DNA of 14,912 nucleotides from an uncultured Drancourtella sp. (GCA_937880845.1 CALFLL010000021.1:1-14912), one strand, 5' to 3'; shown: positions 7,855 to 14,770, counted from the first letter of the stretch. Translations and numbers: made by a program. Notes: a model not told the origin generated them from the letters alone.

Positions 7855-8634
7855 CTATAATTTTAATACTTCTATTTTTCCATTTTTTATAAGAACCTGC
7901 AAAGCATTAAGACAAATCTGGCCTGACAAATAGCCTTTTCCTGCAAGTGACCGACATATTTTTTCATAGGTCATCTCTTCTGGAAGCGACCATGATATTG
8001 TTTCTACAACTTTCAATCCTTTCAACGCAGCCGAAACTTTTGGACAAAGTATCATAAGACCATCATCCCTGATTTCATGCTCTGCCTTTTTAAGAAAATC
8101 AATGGTAAATTTATGGGTTACCATTTCCAAGCCTGACTGTCCCAGCATAGTAAGGCTTCCCGGTGCATCCCCATAACTAAAAAAACGTACTCCTGCTTCT
8201 TTTGCCCTCATCAAAAAACGTAGTTGTTCTTTTTTTAGCCGTTCCAGTACCGCTTCCATAAGTTCAGGCTGTTTTCGCATCGCTTTATATGCAATTTTTA
8301 TATCCATTAATCCATTTAAAATCGTAAAAGGTCCCGAAAGTTCCAACAAAACCCGTTTGTTTTCCTGCCCATTTTCTATCTGACTGCACCTTTCCATAAT
8401 TTCTCTCATTCTTCCTCTTTCAAAATCCATCTCCGGCAGACTCAACACCTCTTCCAGCCTTTCACACACATAACTGCCCGTACGCGTTTCCTCCGGTTTC
8501 TTCCCATACTTCACTTCCGCACCAAATGCTTCCGCCTCCAACATATGATCCGAAGGCAAAATCACAAACACACTATCTCCCTGCTTTTCTTCATCCGTTC
8601 CAACAAAACACGGCACATCTTCTATCTTATACAT
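7855..8634 (-). CDS. Short, divergent URO-D-fold protein lacking the zinc-ligand His
   Basis: About 259 residues if started at the ATG at 8634 (GGAGG 5 bases upstream). The ATG at 8646 (263 residues) is nearly as good. The frame stays open to 8784, but that start is inside a palindromic repeat and has no ribosome binding site. Residues 22-70 (AEAFGAEVKYGKKPEETRTGSY) match the MtaA-like neighbour, LSGPFTILNG at about 99 matches the family core, and FFSYGDAPGS at about 151 matches its ISDPSATGEI. About 60-80 N-terminal residues of the family are missing. The zinc site reads I195-L-C197 and C241: the His of H-x-C is replaced by Ile. It may be an accessory or regulatory partner, an enzyme with different chemistry, or a decaying gene. 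It is the first gene of the methyltransferase operon, 22 bases before the corrinoid gene. Confidence 0.7.
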   Translation of the reverse strand: MYKIEDVPCFVGTDEEKQGDSVFVILPSDHMLEAEAFGAEVKYGKKPEETRTGSYVCERLEEVLSLPEMDFERGRMREIMERCSQIENGQENKRVLLELSGPFTILNGLMDIKIAYKAMRKQPELMEAVLERLKKEQLRFLMRAKEAGVRFFSYGDAPGSLTMLGQSGLEMVTHKFTIDFLKKAEHEIRDDGLMILCPKVSAALKGLKVVETISWSLPEEMTYEKICRSLAGKGYLSGQICLNALQVLIKNGKIEVLKL

Positions 8635-8691
8635 TCCCGCCTCCATCCACTTTTCCTTATCAAAAACGTCTATATATAACGGTATCATATA

Positions 8692-8720
8692 TAAATAACC
8701 GAATCTAATAGAAATTTCAA
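8692..8720 (-). promoter_or_regulatory. Candidate promoter of the methyltransferase operon
   Basis: On the minus strand, TTGAAA (8715-8720) is followed by a 17-base spacer and TATTTA (8692-8697), in a very AT-rich stretch. The -10 box is poor (three of six). If real, transcription would start near 8685, which favours the translation starts at 8646 or 8634 over those further upstream. Confidence 0.3.
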
Positions 8721-8761
8721 ATAGACTTATCGAATTTATATATAAGTAAAGAGAAAGAGAG

Positions 8762-8801
8762 AAAGGGGACGTGTTCCGATGCATCGGAACACGTCCCCTT
8801 T
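8762..8801. repeat. Perfect 40-bp palindrome (REP/MITE-like)
   Basis: Two 20-base arms meet with no spacer: the left arm reads AAAGGGGACGTGTTCCGATG and the right arm is its exact complement. The centre lies between 8781 and 8782. It sits between clpB and the methyltransferase operon, both on the minus strand, and is followed on that strand by a pyrimidine-rich CTTTCTCTCTTT run, so it may also end clpB transcription. A diverged copy occurs at 8869-8900. GGGGACGTGTTCC-like hairpins are, from memory, widespread small repeats in Clostridia, sometimes linked to IS200-like (RAYT) transposases; no transposase is present here. Confidence 0.9.
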
Positions 8802-8864
8802 GTAAGTTTTCAGATAATTTAGTTTTTCGTTGATTTTAAAGGCTTTTTCGTCTTTTTTCTGCAT

Positions 8865-11477
8865 TTAAGCCGTGTACCTGTGCGCCGGAACACGTTCCCC
8901 TGTGCTAGCTGTTAATTCGCCGTTTTGTTCGTCGATGATAATAGTGTCTCCGCTTGCTGCGTTGCCTTCCAGTATCAGTTTGGCCGCAAGGGTTTCTACG
9001 TGTTTTTGGAGGTAACGTTTGAGTGGTCTTGCGCCGTACATCGGTTCGTATCCGCCGTCTACGATGTGTTGTTTTGCATTTTTGGTCAGTTCAATCTTCA
9101 ACTCTCGGTCTGCGAGGCGTTTGTTGACGTCTGCCACGAGGAGGTCGATGATTTTTGTCACGTCGTTTTTGGTGAGTGGTTTGAACATGATGATTTCATC
9201 AAGTCTGTTTAAAAATTCCGGACGGAAGTGTGCTTTTAAGTCGTTCATAACGAAGTCTTCGTTTTCTTTTTTAATATTTCCATCTTCGTCGATTCCTTCC
9301 AGAAGGTATGCAGAACCGATGTTGGATGTCATGATCAAGATTGTGTTTTTGAAATCTACGGTTCGTCCCTGGGAGTCGGTGATTCGTCCGTCATCAAGTA
9401 CTTGTAACAGAACGTTAAATACATCCGGATGTGCTTTTTCTACTTCATCAAAGAGTACAACAGAGTATGGTTTTCTTCTGACTGCTTCGGTAAGCTGTCC
9501 GCCTTCGTCATATCCCACGTATCCCGGAGGTGCTCCGATCAGTCTGGATACAGAGTATTTTTCCATATACTCACTCATGTCAATACGTACCATATTGTTT
9601 TCGTCATCGAAAAGGCTCTCTGCCAATGCTTTAGCAAGTTCTGTTTTACCAACTCCGGTCGGTCCAAGGAAAAGGAAAGATCCGATCGGTTTCTTTGGAT
9701 CTTTTATTCCCGCTTTGGAACGGATAATGGCTTCGGTTACTTTTGTCACACCTTCGTCCTGACCGATAACTCTTTTGTGAAGCTGCTGATCCAAATGAAG
9801 TGTCTTGCTTCGTTCGCTTTCGTTTAGTTTTGCTACCGGAATACCAGTCCATCTGGAAACGATTTTTGCGATTTCTTCGTCTGTTACACTTTCATGAACA
9901 AGAGATAAATCTTCATCTTTTACTCTGCCTTCTTCCTCTTCCAACTGTTTTTTCAGCTGCGGAAGGCGTCCATATTGAAGTTCTGCCGCTTTTTCCAAGT
10001 CATAGGAGCTTTGTGCTTTTTGGATTTCCTGGTTTACACTTTCGATTTCTTCACGGAGTCTGTGAACGCGTTCCAGGGAATTCTTCTCATTATCCCACTG
10101 TGCTTTTTGCTTTGCAAATTCCTCTCTGTTTTCTGCCAGTTCCTGCTGCAATTTTTCCAGTCTTTCGCGACTTAACCGGTCGTCTTCTTTTTTAAGTGCT
10201 GCCTCTTCAATTTCAAGCTGCATGGTTCTTCTTCGTAATTCATCCAGCTCTGTCGGCATAGAATCCAGCTCCGTTTTAATCAATGCACAGGCTTCATCCA
10301 CAAGGTCAATGGCTTTATCCGGCAGGAATCGGTCTGATATATACCGGTTAGATAATGTTGCCGCTGCCACCAGTGCTCCGTCTGTGATTTTTACTCCGTG
10401 GAATACTTCGTACCTTTCTTTTAAACCACGCAGGATGGAAATGGCATCTTCCACCGTTGGTTCATCTACCATAACCGGCTGGAATCGTCTTTCCAGTGCC
10501 GCATCTTTTTCGATATATTCTCTGTATTCATCCAGTGTAGTGGCACCGATGCAATGCAGTTCTCCTCTTGCCAGCATTGGCTTTAGCATATTGCCTGCAT
10601 CCATTGCTCCGTCTGTTTTTCCGGCTCCCACAATGGTATGAAGTTCATCGATAAAGAGAATAATCTGCCCATCGCTGTTTTTTACTTCTTCCAGAACCGC
10701 TTTTAATCGTTCTTCAAATTCTCCTCTGTATTTTGCACCGGCTACCAGTGCTCCCATATCCAGAGCGAAAAGCTGTTTGTTTTTCAGTCCATCCGGCACA
10801 TCGCCGCGTACAATACGCTGAGCCAGTCCTTCTACAACTGCAGTTTTACCTACTCCCGGTTCTCCGATGAGTACTGGATTGTTTTTTGTTTTTCTTGACA
10901 AAATGCGGACTACGTTTCTGATCTCGGAATCACGTCCGATCACCGGATCCAACTTTTGTTCTCTTGCTCTTTCTACAAGATCATATCCGTATTTATTCAG
11001 AGTATCATAAGTTGCCTCTGGATTGTCGCTTGTTACTTTCTGGTTTCCTCTGACTTCTGATAAAACTCTTAAAAAATTTTCTCTTGTGATTCCCAGCTCT
11101 TTAAAAAGCTGTTTGATTTCTCTGTTTGCATATTTGATAAGGGACAGAAAAATATGCTCTACGGAAACATATTCATCTCCCATCTGTTTGGCTTCGTCTT
11201 CTGCATGAATCAATGCCTTGTTCATGTACTGTCCGATAAATGGCTGACCCCCCTGTACTTTTGGACGTTTTCTCAATGCTTCTTCCACGCGGTTTATGAT
11301 GACTTCTTTGGATATGCCCATTTTTTCCATTAATTTCAAAATCAGGCTTTCGTCCTGGGTCAGCAAGGAATAAAGCAGATGTTCCTGCTCGATTTCCTGA
11401 TGTCCGTATTCATCAGCTACTTTCTCGCATCCTTGTACCGCAAGCATAGAATTCTGTGTGAATTTATTGATATTCAT
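8865..11477 (-). CDS. clpB: ATP-dependent chaperone ClpB (disaggregase)
   Basis: An 870-residue Hsp100 protein that pulls proteins out of aggregates together with DnaK, in the cytoplasm. The N-domain spans about 1-145. The first ATPase has Walker A GEPGVGKT (205-212) and Walker B ILFIDELH (273-280). A long charged coiled-coil middle domain, about 405-530, separates ClpB from ClpC and ClpA. The second ATPase has GPTGVGKTELA and VVLFDEVEKAH. A strong AAGGAGG site precedes the ATG at 11477. The promoter upstream is overlapped by CIRCE, so HrcA should repress it until heat stress. The last 11 residues (860-870, GERVPAHRYTA) are encoded by a degenerate copy of the palindromic repeat found just downstream and look like an added tail, since family members usually end near the preceding GEL segment. 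Confidence 0.97.
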   Translation of the reverse strand: MNINKFTQNSMLAVQGCEKVADEYGHQEIEQEHLLYSLLTQDESLILKLMEKMGISKEVIINRVEEALRKRPKVQGGQPFIGQYMNKALIHAEDEAKQMGDEYVSVEHIFLSLIKYANREIKQLFKELGITRENFLRVLSEVRGNQKVTSDNPEATYDTLNKYGYDLVERAREQKLDPVIGRDSEIRNVVRILSRKTKNNPVLIGEPGVGKTAVVEGLAQRIVRGDVPDGLKNKQLFALDMGALVAGAKYRGEFEERLKAVLEEVKNSDGQIILFIDELHTIVGAGKTDGAMDAGNMLKPMLARGELHCIGATTLDEYREYIEKDAALERRFQPVMVDEPTVEDAISILRGLKERYEVFHGVKITDGALVAAATLSNRYISDRFLPDKAIDLVDEACALIKTELDSMPTELDELRRRTMQLEIEEAALKKEDDRLSRERLEKLQQELAENREEFAKQKAQWDNEKNSLERVHRLREEIESVNQEIQKAQSSYDLEKAAELQYGRLPQLKKQLEEEEGRVKDEDLSLVHESVTDEEIAKIVSRWTGIPVAKLNESERSKTLHLDQQLHKRVIGQDEGVTKVTEAIIRSKAGIKDPKKPIGSFLFLGPTGVGKTELAKALAESLFDDENNMVRIDMSEYMEKYSVSRLIGAPPGYVGYDEGGQLTEAVRRKPYSVVLFDEVEKAHPDVFNVLLQVLDDGRITDSQGRTVDFKNTILIMTSNIGSAYLLEGIDEDGNIKKENEDFVMNDLKAHFRPEFLNRLDEIIMFKPLTKNDVTKIIDLLVADVNKRLADRELKIELTKNAKQHIVDGGYEPMYGARPLKRYLQKHVETLAAKLILEGNAASGDTIIIDEQNGELTASTGERVPAHRYTA
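8869..8900. repeat. Diverged copy of the palindromic repeat inside the clpB 3' end
   Basis: Aligned in the same orientation with bases 8768-8798 of the perfect palindrome, this stretch matches at 25 of 31 positions, with one inserted T. The right half, CGGAACACGTTCCCC, is almost intact and the left half is more worn. It encodes ClpB residues 860-870 and ends just before the stop codon. Confidence 0.8.
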
Positions 11478-11549
11478 ACTCCATCCTCCTTACGAAATGT
11501 TCTATCTTCTAAACTAACTGTGACTTCTTTGTGTTCTAGTAACGATATA

Positions 11550-11578
11550 ACAATAGCACTCATTATCAGCACTGTCAA
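11550..11578 (-). promoter_or_regulatory. clpB promoter (vegetative sigma type)
   Basis: On the minus strand, TTGACA (11573-11578) is followed by a 17-base spacer and TATTGT (11550-11555). The -35 box is perfect and the -10 box matches four of six. Transcription would start about 65 bases before the clpB ATG. The CIRCE operator overlaps the -35 box. Confidence 0.8.
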
Positions 11579-11592
11579 GCCTTGAGTGCTAA
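11566..11592. promoter_or_regulatory. CIRCE operator (HrcA site) of clpB
   Basis: The left half TCAGCACTG (11566-11574) is followed by a 9-base spacer and the right half GAGTGCTAA (11584-11592). The consensus is TTAGCACTC-N9-GAGTGCTAA, so the right half is perfect and the left half matches seven of nine. It overlaps the -35 box, as expected for repression by HrcA. A further half-site, TAGCACTC, lies at 11554-11561 across the -10 region. Confidence 0.85.
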
Positions 11593-11638
11593 TTTTTCAA
11601 TGTTTTTTTGGAGAACACCTGAAAAAGCTTAGTTTTAC

Positions 11639-11672
11639 AGTAATAAGGAAGTATTCACAACAACTTATTACT
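11639..11672 (-). other. Hairpin after the lanI gene, weak terminator candidate
   Basis: AGTAATAAG (11639-11647) and CTTATTACT (11664-11672) are perfect 9-base complements around a 16-base loop, starting 4 bases after the lanI stop codon. The stem is AT-rich and no T-run follows on the minus strand, so termination is doubtful. The rest of 11593-11638 shows nothing I can assign. Confidence 0.35.
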
Positions 11673-11675
11673 TTA

Positions 11676-12047
11676 CTAATGCTGACAAACAGAACTACTA
11701 TTGAAGCAAGCGGCTTTTGGTGCTTTCTCCGCCAAATCCGCTAAGGATTGAAAAGTCACCGTTTCAACATTTTCTTGCAGCAATATTTTTCCGTTCTCGT
11801 CTATGGCAGCAAGCTGCCGGATATATCCAATCCATTCTCCAAGCCCGCCATTTGATACGGTATCTGCCAAAATGGTGTAATCGTTACCTTTATAGGAAAA
11901 ACGTGTTACATTTTCCGTATTCAAATAGCATTGTTCCTTGTCACTGGAATATTCTTCGATTCTGTCCTGTAAAGTACAGCCTGCAAGAGAAAAGCATACA
12001 ACAAAAGCAAACAGCAAGACGATAACCATTTTTCTATTTTTATTCAT
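11676..12047 (-). CDS. Lantibiotic immunity lipoprotein (NisI/SpaI-like)
   Basis: A 123-residue secreted lipoprotein. The signal MNKNRKMVIVLLFAFVVCFSLAGC ends in a clean LAGC lipobox with the lipid-bearing Cys at residue 24. The mature part carries VTRFSYKGNDYTILADTVSNGGLGEWIGYI (about 47-76), the pattern of NisI/SpaI-type immunity proteins, which sit on the outside of the membrane and sequester the lantibiotic. It overlaps the upstream lanG gene by 8 bases, so it is part of the lanFEG operon. It is shorter than SpaI (about 165 residues) and NisI (about 245). The end, APKAACFNSSSVCQH, with Cys at 114 and 121, looks unlike a normal family C-terminus, and it lies next to the possible junction with the clpB region. 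A C-terminal truncation is possible. Confidence 0.75.
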   Translation of the reverse strand: MNKNRKMVIVLLFAFVVCFSLAGCTLQDRIEEYSSDKEQCYLNTENVTRFSYKGNDYTILADTVSNGGLGEWIGYIRQLAAIDENGKILLQENVETVTFQSLADLAEKAPKAACFNSSSVCQH

Positions 12048-12771
12048 AATTTTTCCGTCCTTCCCAATGAGAAAACCATAATAAGGTCAGCAACAAGCCA
12101 CCTGTCGTTAATGCTGCAATCCATATTTTTTCCGTTCCATAGTTGAAAATTTGTCGGCTCAAAATATCCTGTACCCAATTCATAGACCATGCAAAGGGGA
12201 TATACCGGGCTACACCTTTCAGCTCAATATTGCTATACAAGATACATTGCAGACTTTCAAACACGCCCCAAAACAAGGATAACCCTAATCCAAATTTGAA
12301 GCTAAGGAACAGGTGCAAGATGTATATTATCAAATTACAAAAGACCATCCCGGCGGCGGCTCCAATCAGCATTCCGAGCTGCACTGTATCAGCCATTCCC
12401 AAAAGATGTATGCCAATCACAAATAACAGGAACAGAAAGAACAATGCAAATACCCCTGAACTATAAAGATAAGTTAATTTTGCAAGCATATTTTTGTGTC
12501 TGTTTGGTACAGCAAGCAGCGTTTGGAAGTGTGAAGCCTTTTCTTCCAGTGCAACGTTCAGACCAACAATAACGCTTATCAACAACGGAAAAAACGTTGT
12601 CGTAATTTCCAATATCATTTTGAGCTTTTTACTGTCTTCGGTGCTGGCATACTGGGAATAGTAAGCAAGAAATAACAATGCCCCCATAACGGGTACACAA
12701 AAATGAATAGCCCAAAACGATGTATGCTTCGTTTTTTCCTGTTCAGAACGAAGCGCATAAATAAAACCCAT
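12040..12771 (-). CDS. Lantibiotic immunity ABC permease (LanG, SpaG/MutG-like)
   Basis: A 243-residue integral membrane protein with about six hydrophobic helices (first at about 19-40, last at about 213-232). It starts MGFIYALRSEQEKTKHTSFW, a short cytoplasmic head typical of ABC-2-type permeases of the SpaG/MutG/NisG group. These work with LanE and LanF to expel membrane-inserted lantibiotic from the cell surface. The start follows the lanE stop by 6 bases, and the AGGGAGG site lies inside the lanE end, so the two are coupled. The identification rests mainly on context (F-E-G-I order) and membrane profile, because ABC-2 permeases diverge quickly; as a generic ABC-2 permease it is certain. 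Confidence 0.8.
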   Translation of the reverse strand: MGFIYALRSEQEKTKHTSFWAIHFCVPVMGALLFLAYYSQYASTEDSKKLKMILEITTTFFPLLISVIVGLNVALEEKASHFQTLLAVPNRHKNMLAKLTYLYSSGVFALFFLFLLFVIGIHLLGMADTVQLGMLIGAAAGMVFCNLIIYILHLFLSFKFGLGLSLFWGVFESLQCILYSNIELKGVARYIPFAWSMNWVQDILSRQIFNYGTEKIWIAALTTGGLLLTLLWFSHWEGRKNYE

Positions 12772-12777
12772 TTCTGT

Positions 12778-13503
12778 CTACCTCCCTTTGGAAAAATCCT
12801 TTGCGTCGGCATAGGATAAAATAAGAAACAAGAGTATTGACAATGAAATGGAAATCATAATGGCTATAGAAAATCCACAATTCCCCGCATAAGTTCCGTT
12901 TATTTCAATTCCCATAAGTGGCTCTGCCAGTTTTGCTGCCCAACAATACGGTACAAACCACCATGCTATTGTATTTCCTAATGCGGTAGCAGTAGATAGG
13001 ACAATCCCAAGTATTGTATTTAACACAATCGGCACAAACATTCCCGTTTTGCGTGCTAAGTACAGACACAAAGGGATTTGCCAGACAGACGCAAGGATAA
13101 TTCCGATACTTCCTGTAATGCTGTGTAAAAGAGAATATACTGCCGTTGCCGGAGCAATGATATTACTGATAGAAATAAGCAATGCTAAAAATATCGCTGA
13201 AACAAGCAGTTTTTCGACTAAGATAATGCCCTTAGCAAATTCAAATCTCGAAAGATTTACAGGCATAGAAAATACTGAATAGTATTTCCCGGCGTTTTCT
13301 TCTTTTCTGTGTGACAAAGAACACAAAATTGCGATTGCTCCCGGAAGCAGGAACGCATACCACCAGTAAAGCGTCATGTACTGATACCCCATATATCCAC
13401 CCATAAGCCACGCAAAAATAGCCGTAATTAGCGGAACAATGAAAATCAGTTTGTTCGATATTGTCCTCTTGAATTTCAAATGTTCTGATTTTAGATAGTC
13501 CAT
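12778..13503 (-). CDS. Lantibiotic immunity ABC permease (LanE, SpaE/MutE-like)
   Basis: A 241-residue ABC-2-type membrane protein with about six helices. The N-terminus MDYLKSEHLKFKRTISNKLIF is characteristic of the MutE/EpiE/SpaE group, where a short EHLKxKRT head precedes the first helix. A KYYSVFSMPVNLSRFEFAKG loop at about 73-92 is the cytoplasmic stretch likely to contact the ATPase. The gene starts 3 bases after the lanF stop, with its GGGAGGG site overlapping the lanF end. With LanG it would form the membrane channel of the immunity exporter. The family call is fairly firm from the N-terminal pattern and gene order. Confidence 0.85.
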   Translation of the reverse strand: MDYLKSEHLKFKRTISNKLIFIVPLITAIFAWLMGGYMGYQYMTLYWWYAFLLPGAIAILCSLSHRKEENAGKYYSVFSMPVNLSRFEFAKGIILVEKLLVSAIFLALLISISNIIAPATAVYSLLHSITGSIGIILASVWQIPLCLYLARKTGMFVPIVLNTILGIVLSTATALGNTIAWWFVPYCWAAKLAEPLMGIEINGTYAGNCGFSIAIMISISLSILLFLILSYADAKDFSKGR

Positions 13504-13506
13504 GCC

Positions 13507-14208
13507 TTAACCCTCCCTGTGATTGCTTTTTACAACGTCCATAAAAAGCTGTTCCAAATTTTCGTTTGCATTAAGTTTCCCCTCATAACCTAAGACGCCG
13601 CCCGCAATAATGCCGATGTGGTCAGCGGTCTGTTGTACCTCGGAGAGAATATGACTTGATAAAATAACGGTAATACCCTTTGCAGGAAAGGAACGGATAA
13701 GCTCTCTAAGTTCTTCAATCCCAATCGGGTCAAGCCCGTTGGTTGGTTCATCAAGTATGAGCAGCTTCGGGTTGTTTAGTAATGCAACTGCAATTCCAAG
13801 ACGCTGTTTCATACCAAGAGAAAACTGTCCGGCTCTTTTCTTGCCTGTTTCCGTCAGCCGGACGATTTGCAGCACTTCGTCAATCCGCTTATCTGTCAGC
13901 CCTAAAATAGTAGTCCTTACTTTCAGATTTTCATAGGCGGTCAAATTTTCATAAAGCGGCGGCATTTCAATTAACGCTCCGATATGGTTTAAGTCGCTGC
14001 GTTTCCATGCGTGGCCGTCAAACTCAATACTCCCAGATGTGGGCCTCAAAATACCTGTTATCATTTTGAGTGTTGTAGATTTTCCGGCTCCGTTTGGTCC
14101 TAACAATCCATAGACGGAATTTCTTTCAATGTTCAGCGATATGTTATTTACGGCTGTCTGCCCGTTGAACGATTTGCAGAGATTTGTTGTTTTCAAGATT
14201 ATACTCAT
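13507..14208 (-). CDS. Lantibiotic immunity ABC transporter ATPase (LanF)
   Basis: A 233-residue ABC ATPase. Walker A is GPNGAGKST (38-46), the signature is FSLGMKQRLG (about 129-138), Walker B is LLILDEPTNGLDP (about 149-161), and the switch His is in ILSSHILSE (about 183-191). The FSLGMKQRL signature and short C-terminus fit the bacitracin/lantibiotic-exporter group (BcrA, NisF, SpaF). It powers the LanE/LanG membrane pair encoded directly downstream. The start has AAAGGA 11 bases before the ATG, a rather long spacing. It is the first gene of the operon. No convincing -35/-10 pair lies upstream, which would fit activation by a response regulator, but no LanRK genes are in the window. Confidence 0.88.
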   Translation of the reverse strand: MSIILKTTNLCKSFNGQTAVNNISLNIERNSVYGLLGPNGAGKSTTLKMITGILRPTSGSIEFDGHAWKRSDLNHIGALIEMPPLYENLTAYENLKVRTTILGLTDKRIDEVLQIVRLTETGKKRAGQFSLGMKQRLGIAVALLNNPKLLILDEPTNGLDPIGIEELRELIRSFPAKGITVILSSHILSEVQQTADHIGIIAGGVLGYEGKLNANENLEQLFMDVVKSNHREG

Positions 14209-14320
14209 ATTTTGTACTGTCCTTTCTTTTGATTATGCTAAAAGGATAACTGCAAATTTTGAAGATTTCATAAAGAATATAGAATTTCTTAAATACATAA
14301 TAGGAAATATTTTGGCTAAT

Positions 14321-14343
14321 GATATGTACTGTGTAAACATATC
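14321..14343. promoter_or_regulatory. Inverted repeat, candidate operator
   Basis: GATATGT (14321-14327) and ACATATC (14337-14343) are perfect 7-base complements around a 9-base spacer. The site lies in the 178-base gap between the divergent lanF and regulator genes, 44 bases before the regulator ATG. This is a likely place for a Cro/CI-type dimer to bind. It is read from sequence only. Confidence 0.35.
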
Positions 14344-14386
14344 CAAGAAGAAAGAGGAACAGTAAAATGTAACTGGGTGAATAAAT

Positions 14387-14740
14387 ATGGCAAAAAGACC
14401 GGTAGAAAAATATGACTTCAAGGCATTTGGAGAAGCTATAAAAGCTGCGCGGACGGGGCGCAAAGAAAGCCGCAAACAGGTAAGTGATGAAATGTATATT
14501 TCTCCTCGCTATCTTGCAAATATCGAAAACAAAGGACAGCACCCCAGTCTGCAAATCTTTTTTGAGCTTATGCTCCGTTACAATATATCCGTAGACCAGT
14601 TTCTTTTAGATACGCCTGCCGAAAAAAATACAAAGCGGCGGCAGCTTGACGCTCTGCTTGATGATATGAGCGATAACGGCATACGGATTGTAACAGCAAC
14701 TGCAAAAGAAATTTCAGAAGTCGAAAAAGAGGACAAATAA
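14387..14740 (+). CDS. Cro/CI-family helix-turn-helix regulator, ICE type
   Basis: A 117-residue DNA-binding protein and the only plus-strand gene in the window. The HTH_3 domain covers about residues 10-66 (FGEAIKAARTGRKESRKQVS, then MYISPRYLANIENKGQHPSLQIFFEL). The tail has a KNTKRRQLDALLDDMSDNGIRIVTATAKEI segment. From memory, proteins with MAKRPxEKYDFKAFGEAIKAAR and this tail recur in Tn1549-like integrative conjugative elements of gut Firmicutes. A GGGTGA site lies 7 bases before the ATG. It may repress itself, the divergent lan operon or an element's transfer genes; the inverted repeat at 14321-14343 is the obvious target. A strong terminator follows. Confidence 0.85.
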   Translation: MAKRPVEKYDFKAFGEAIKAARTGRKESRKQVSDEMYISPRYLANIENKGQHPSLQIFFELMLRYNISVDQFLLDTPAEKNTKRRQLDALLDDMSDNGIRIVTATAKEISEVEKEDK

Positions 14741-14770
14741 ATGTCCAGTAAATTAAATAAGATTTAGGAA

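Noticed and set aside
8635..8761. Cobalamin riboswitch ahead of the corrinoid operon
   Set aside because: The leader is short and AT-rich; I see no B12-box-like conserved core.
8635..8784. Extending the short URO-D protein to the start at 8784 or 8688
   Set aside because: The 8784 start lies inside the palindromic repeat, neither has a ribosome binding site, and the extra residues do not resemble the family.
9019..9762. Plus-strand open frame of 247 codons opposite clpB
   Set aside because: It is a mirror of the conserved second ATPase domain of ClpB; its composition is Ser-rich with no motif.
14741..14767. Mini-ORF MSSKLNKI directly after the regulator stop codon
   Set aside because: Eight codons only, followed by further stops and a terminator; no evidence of translation.
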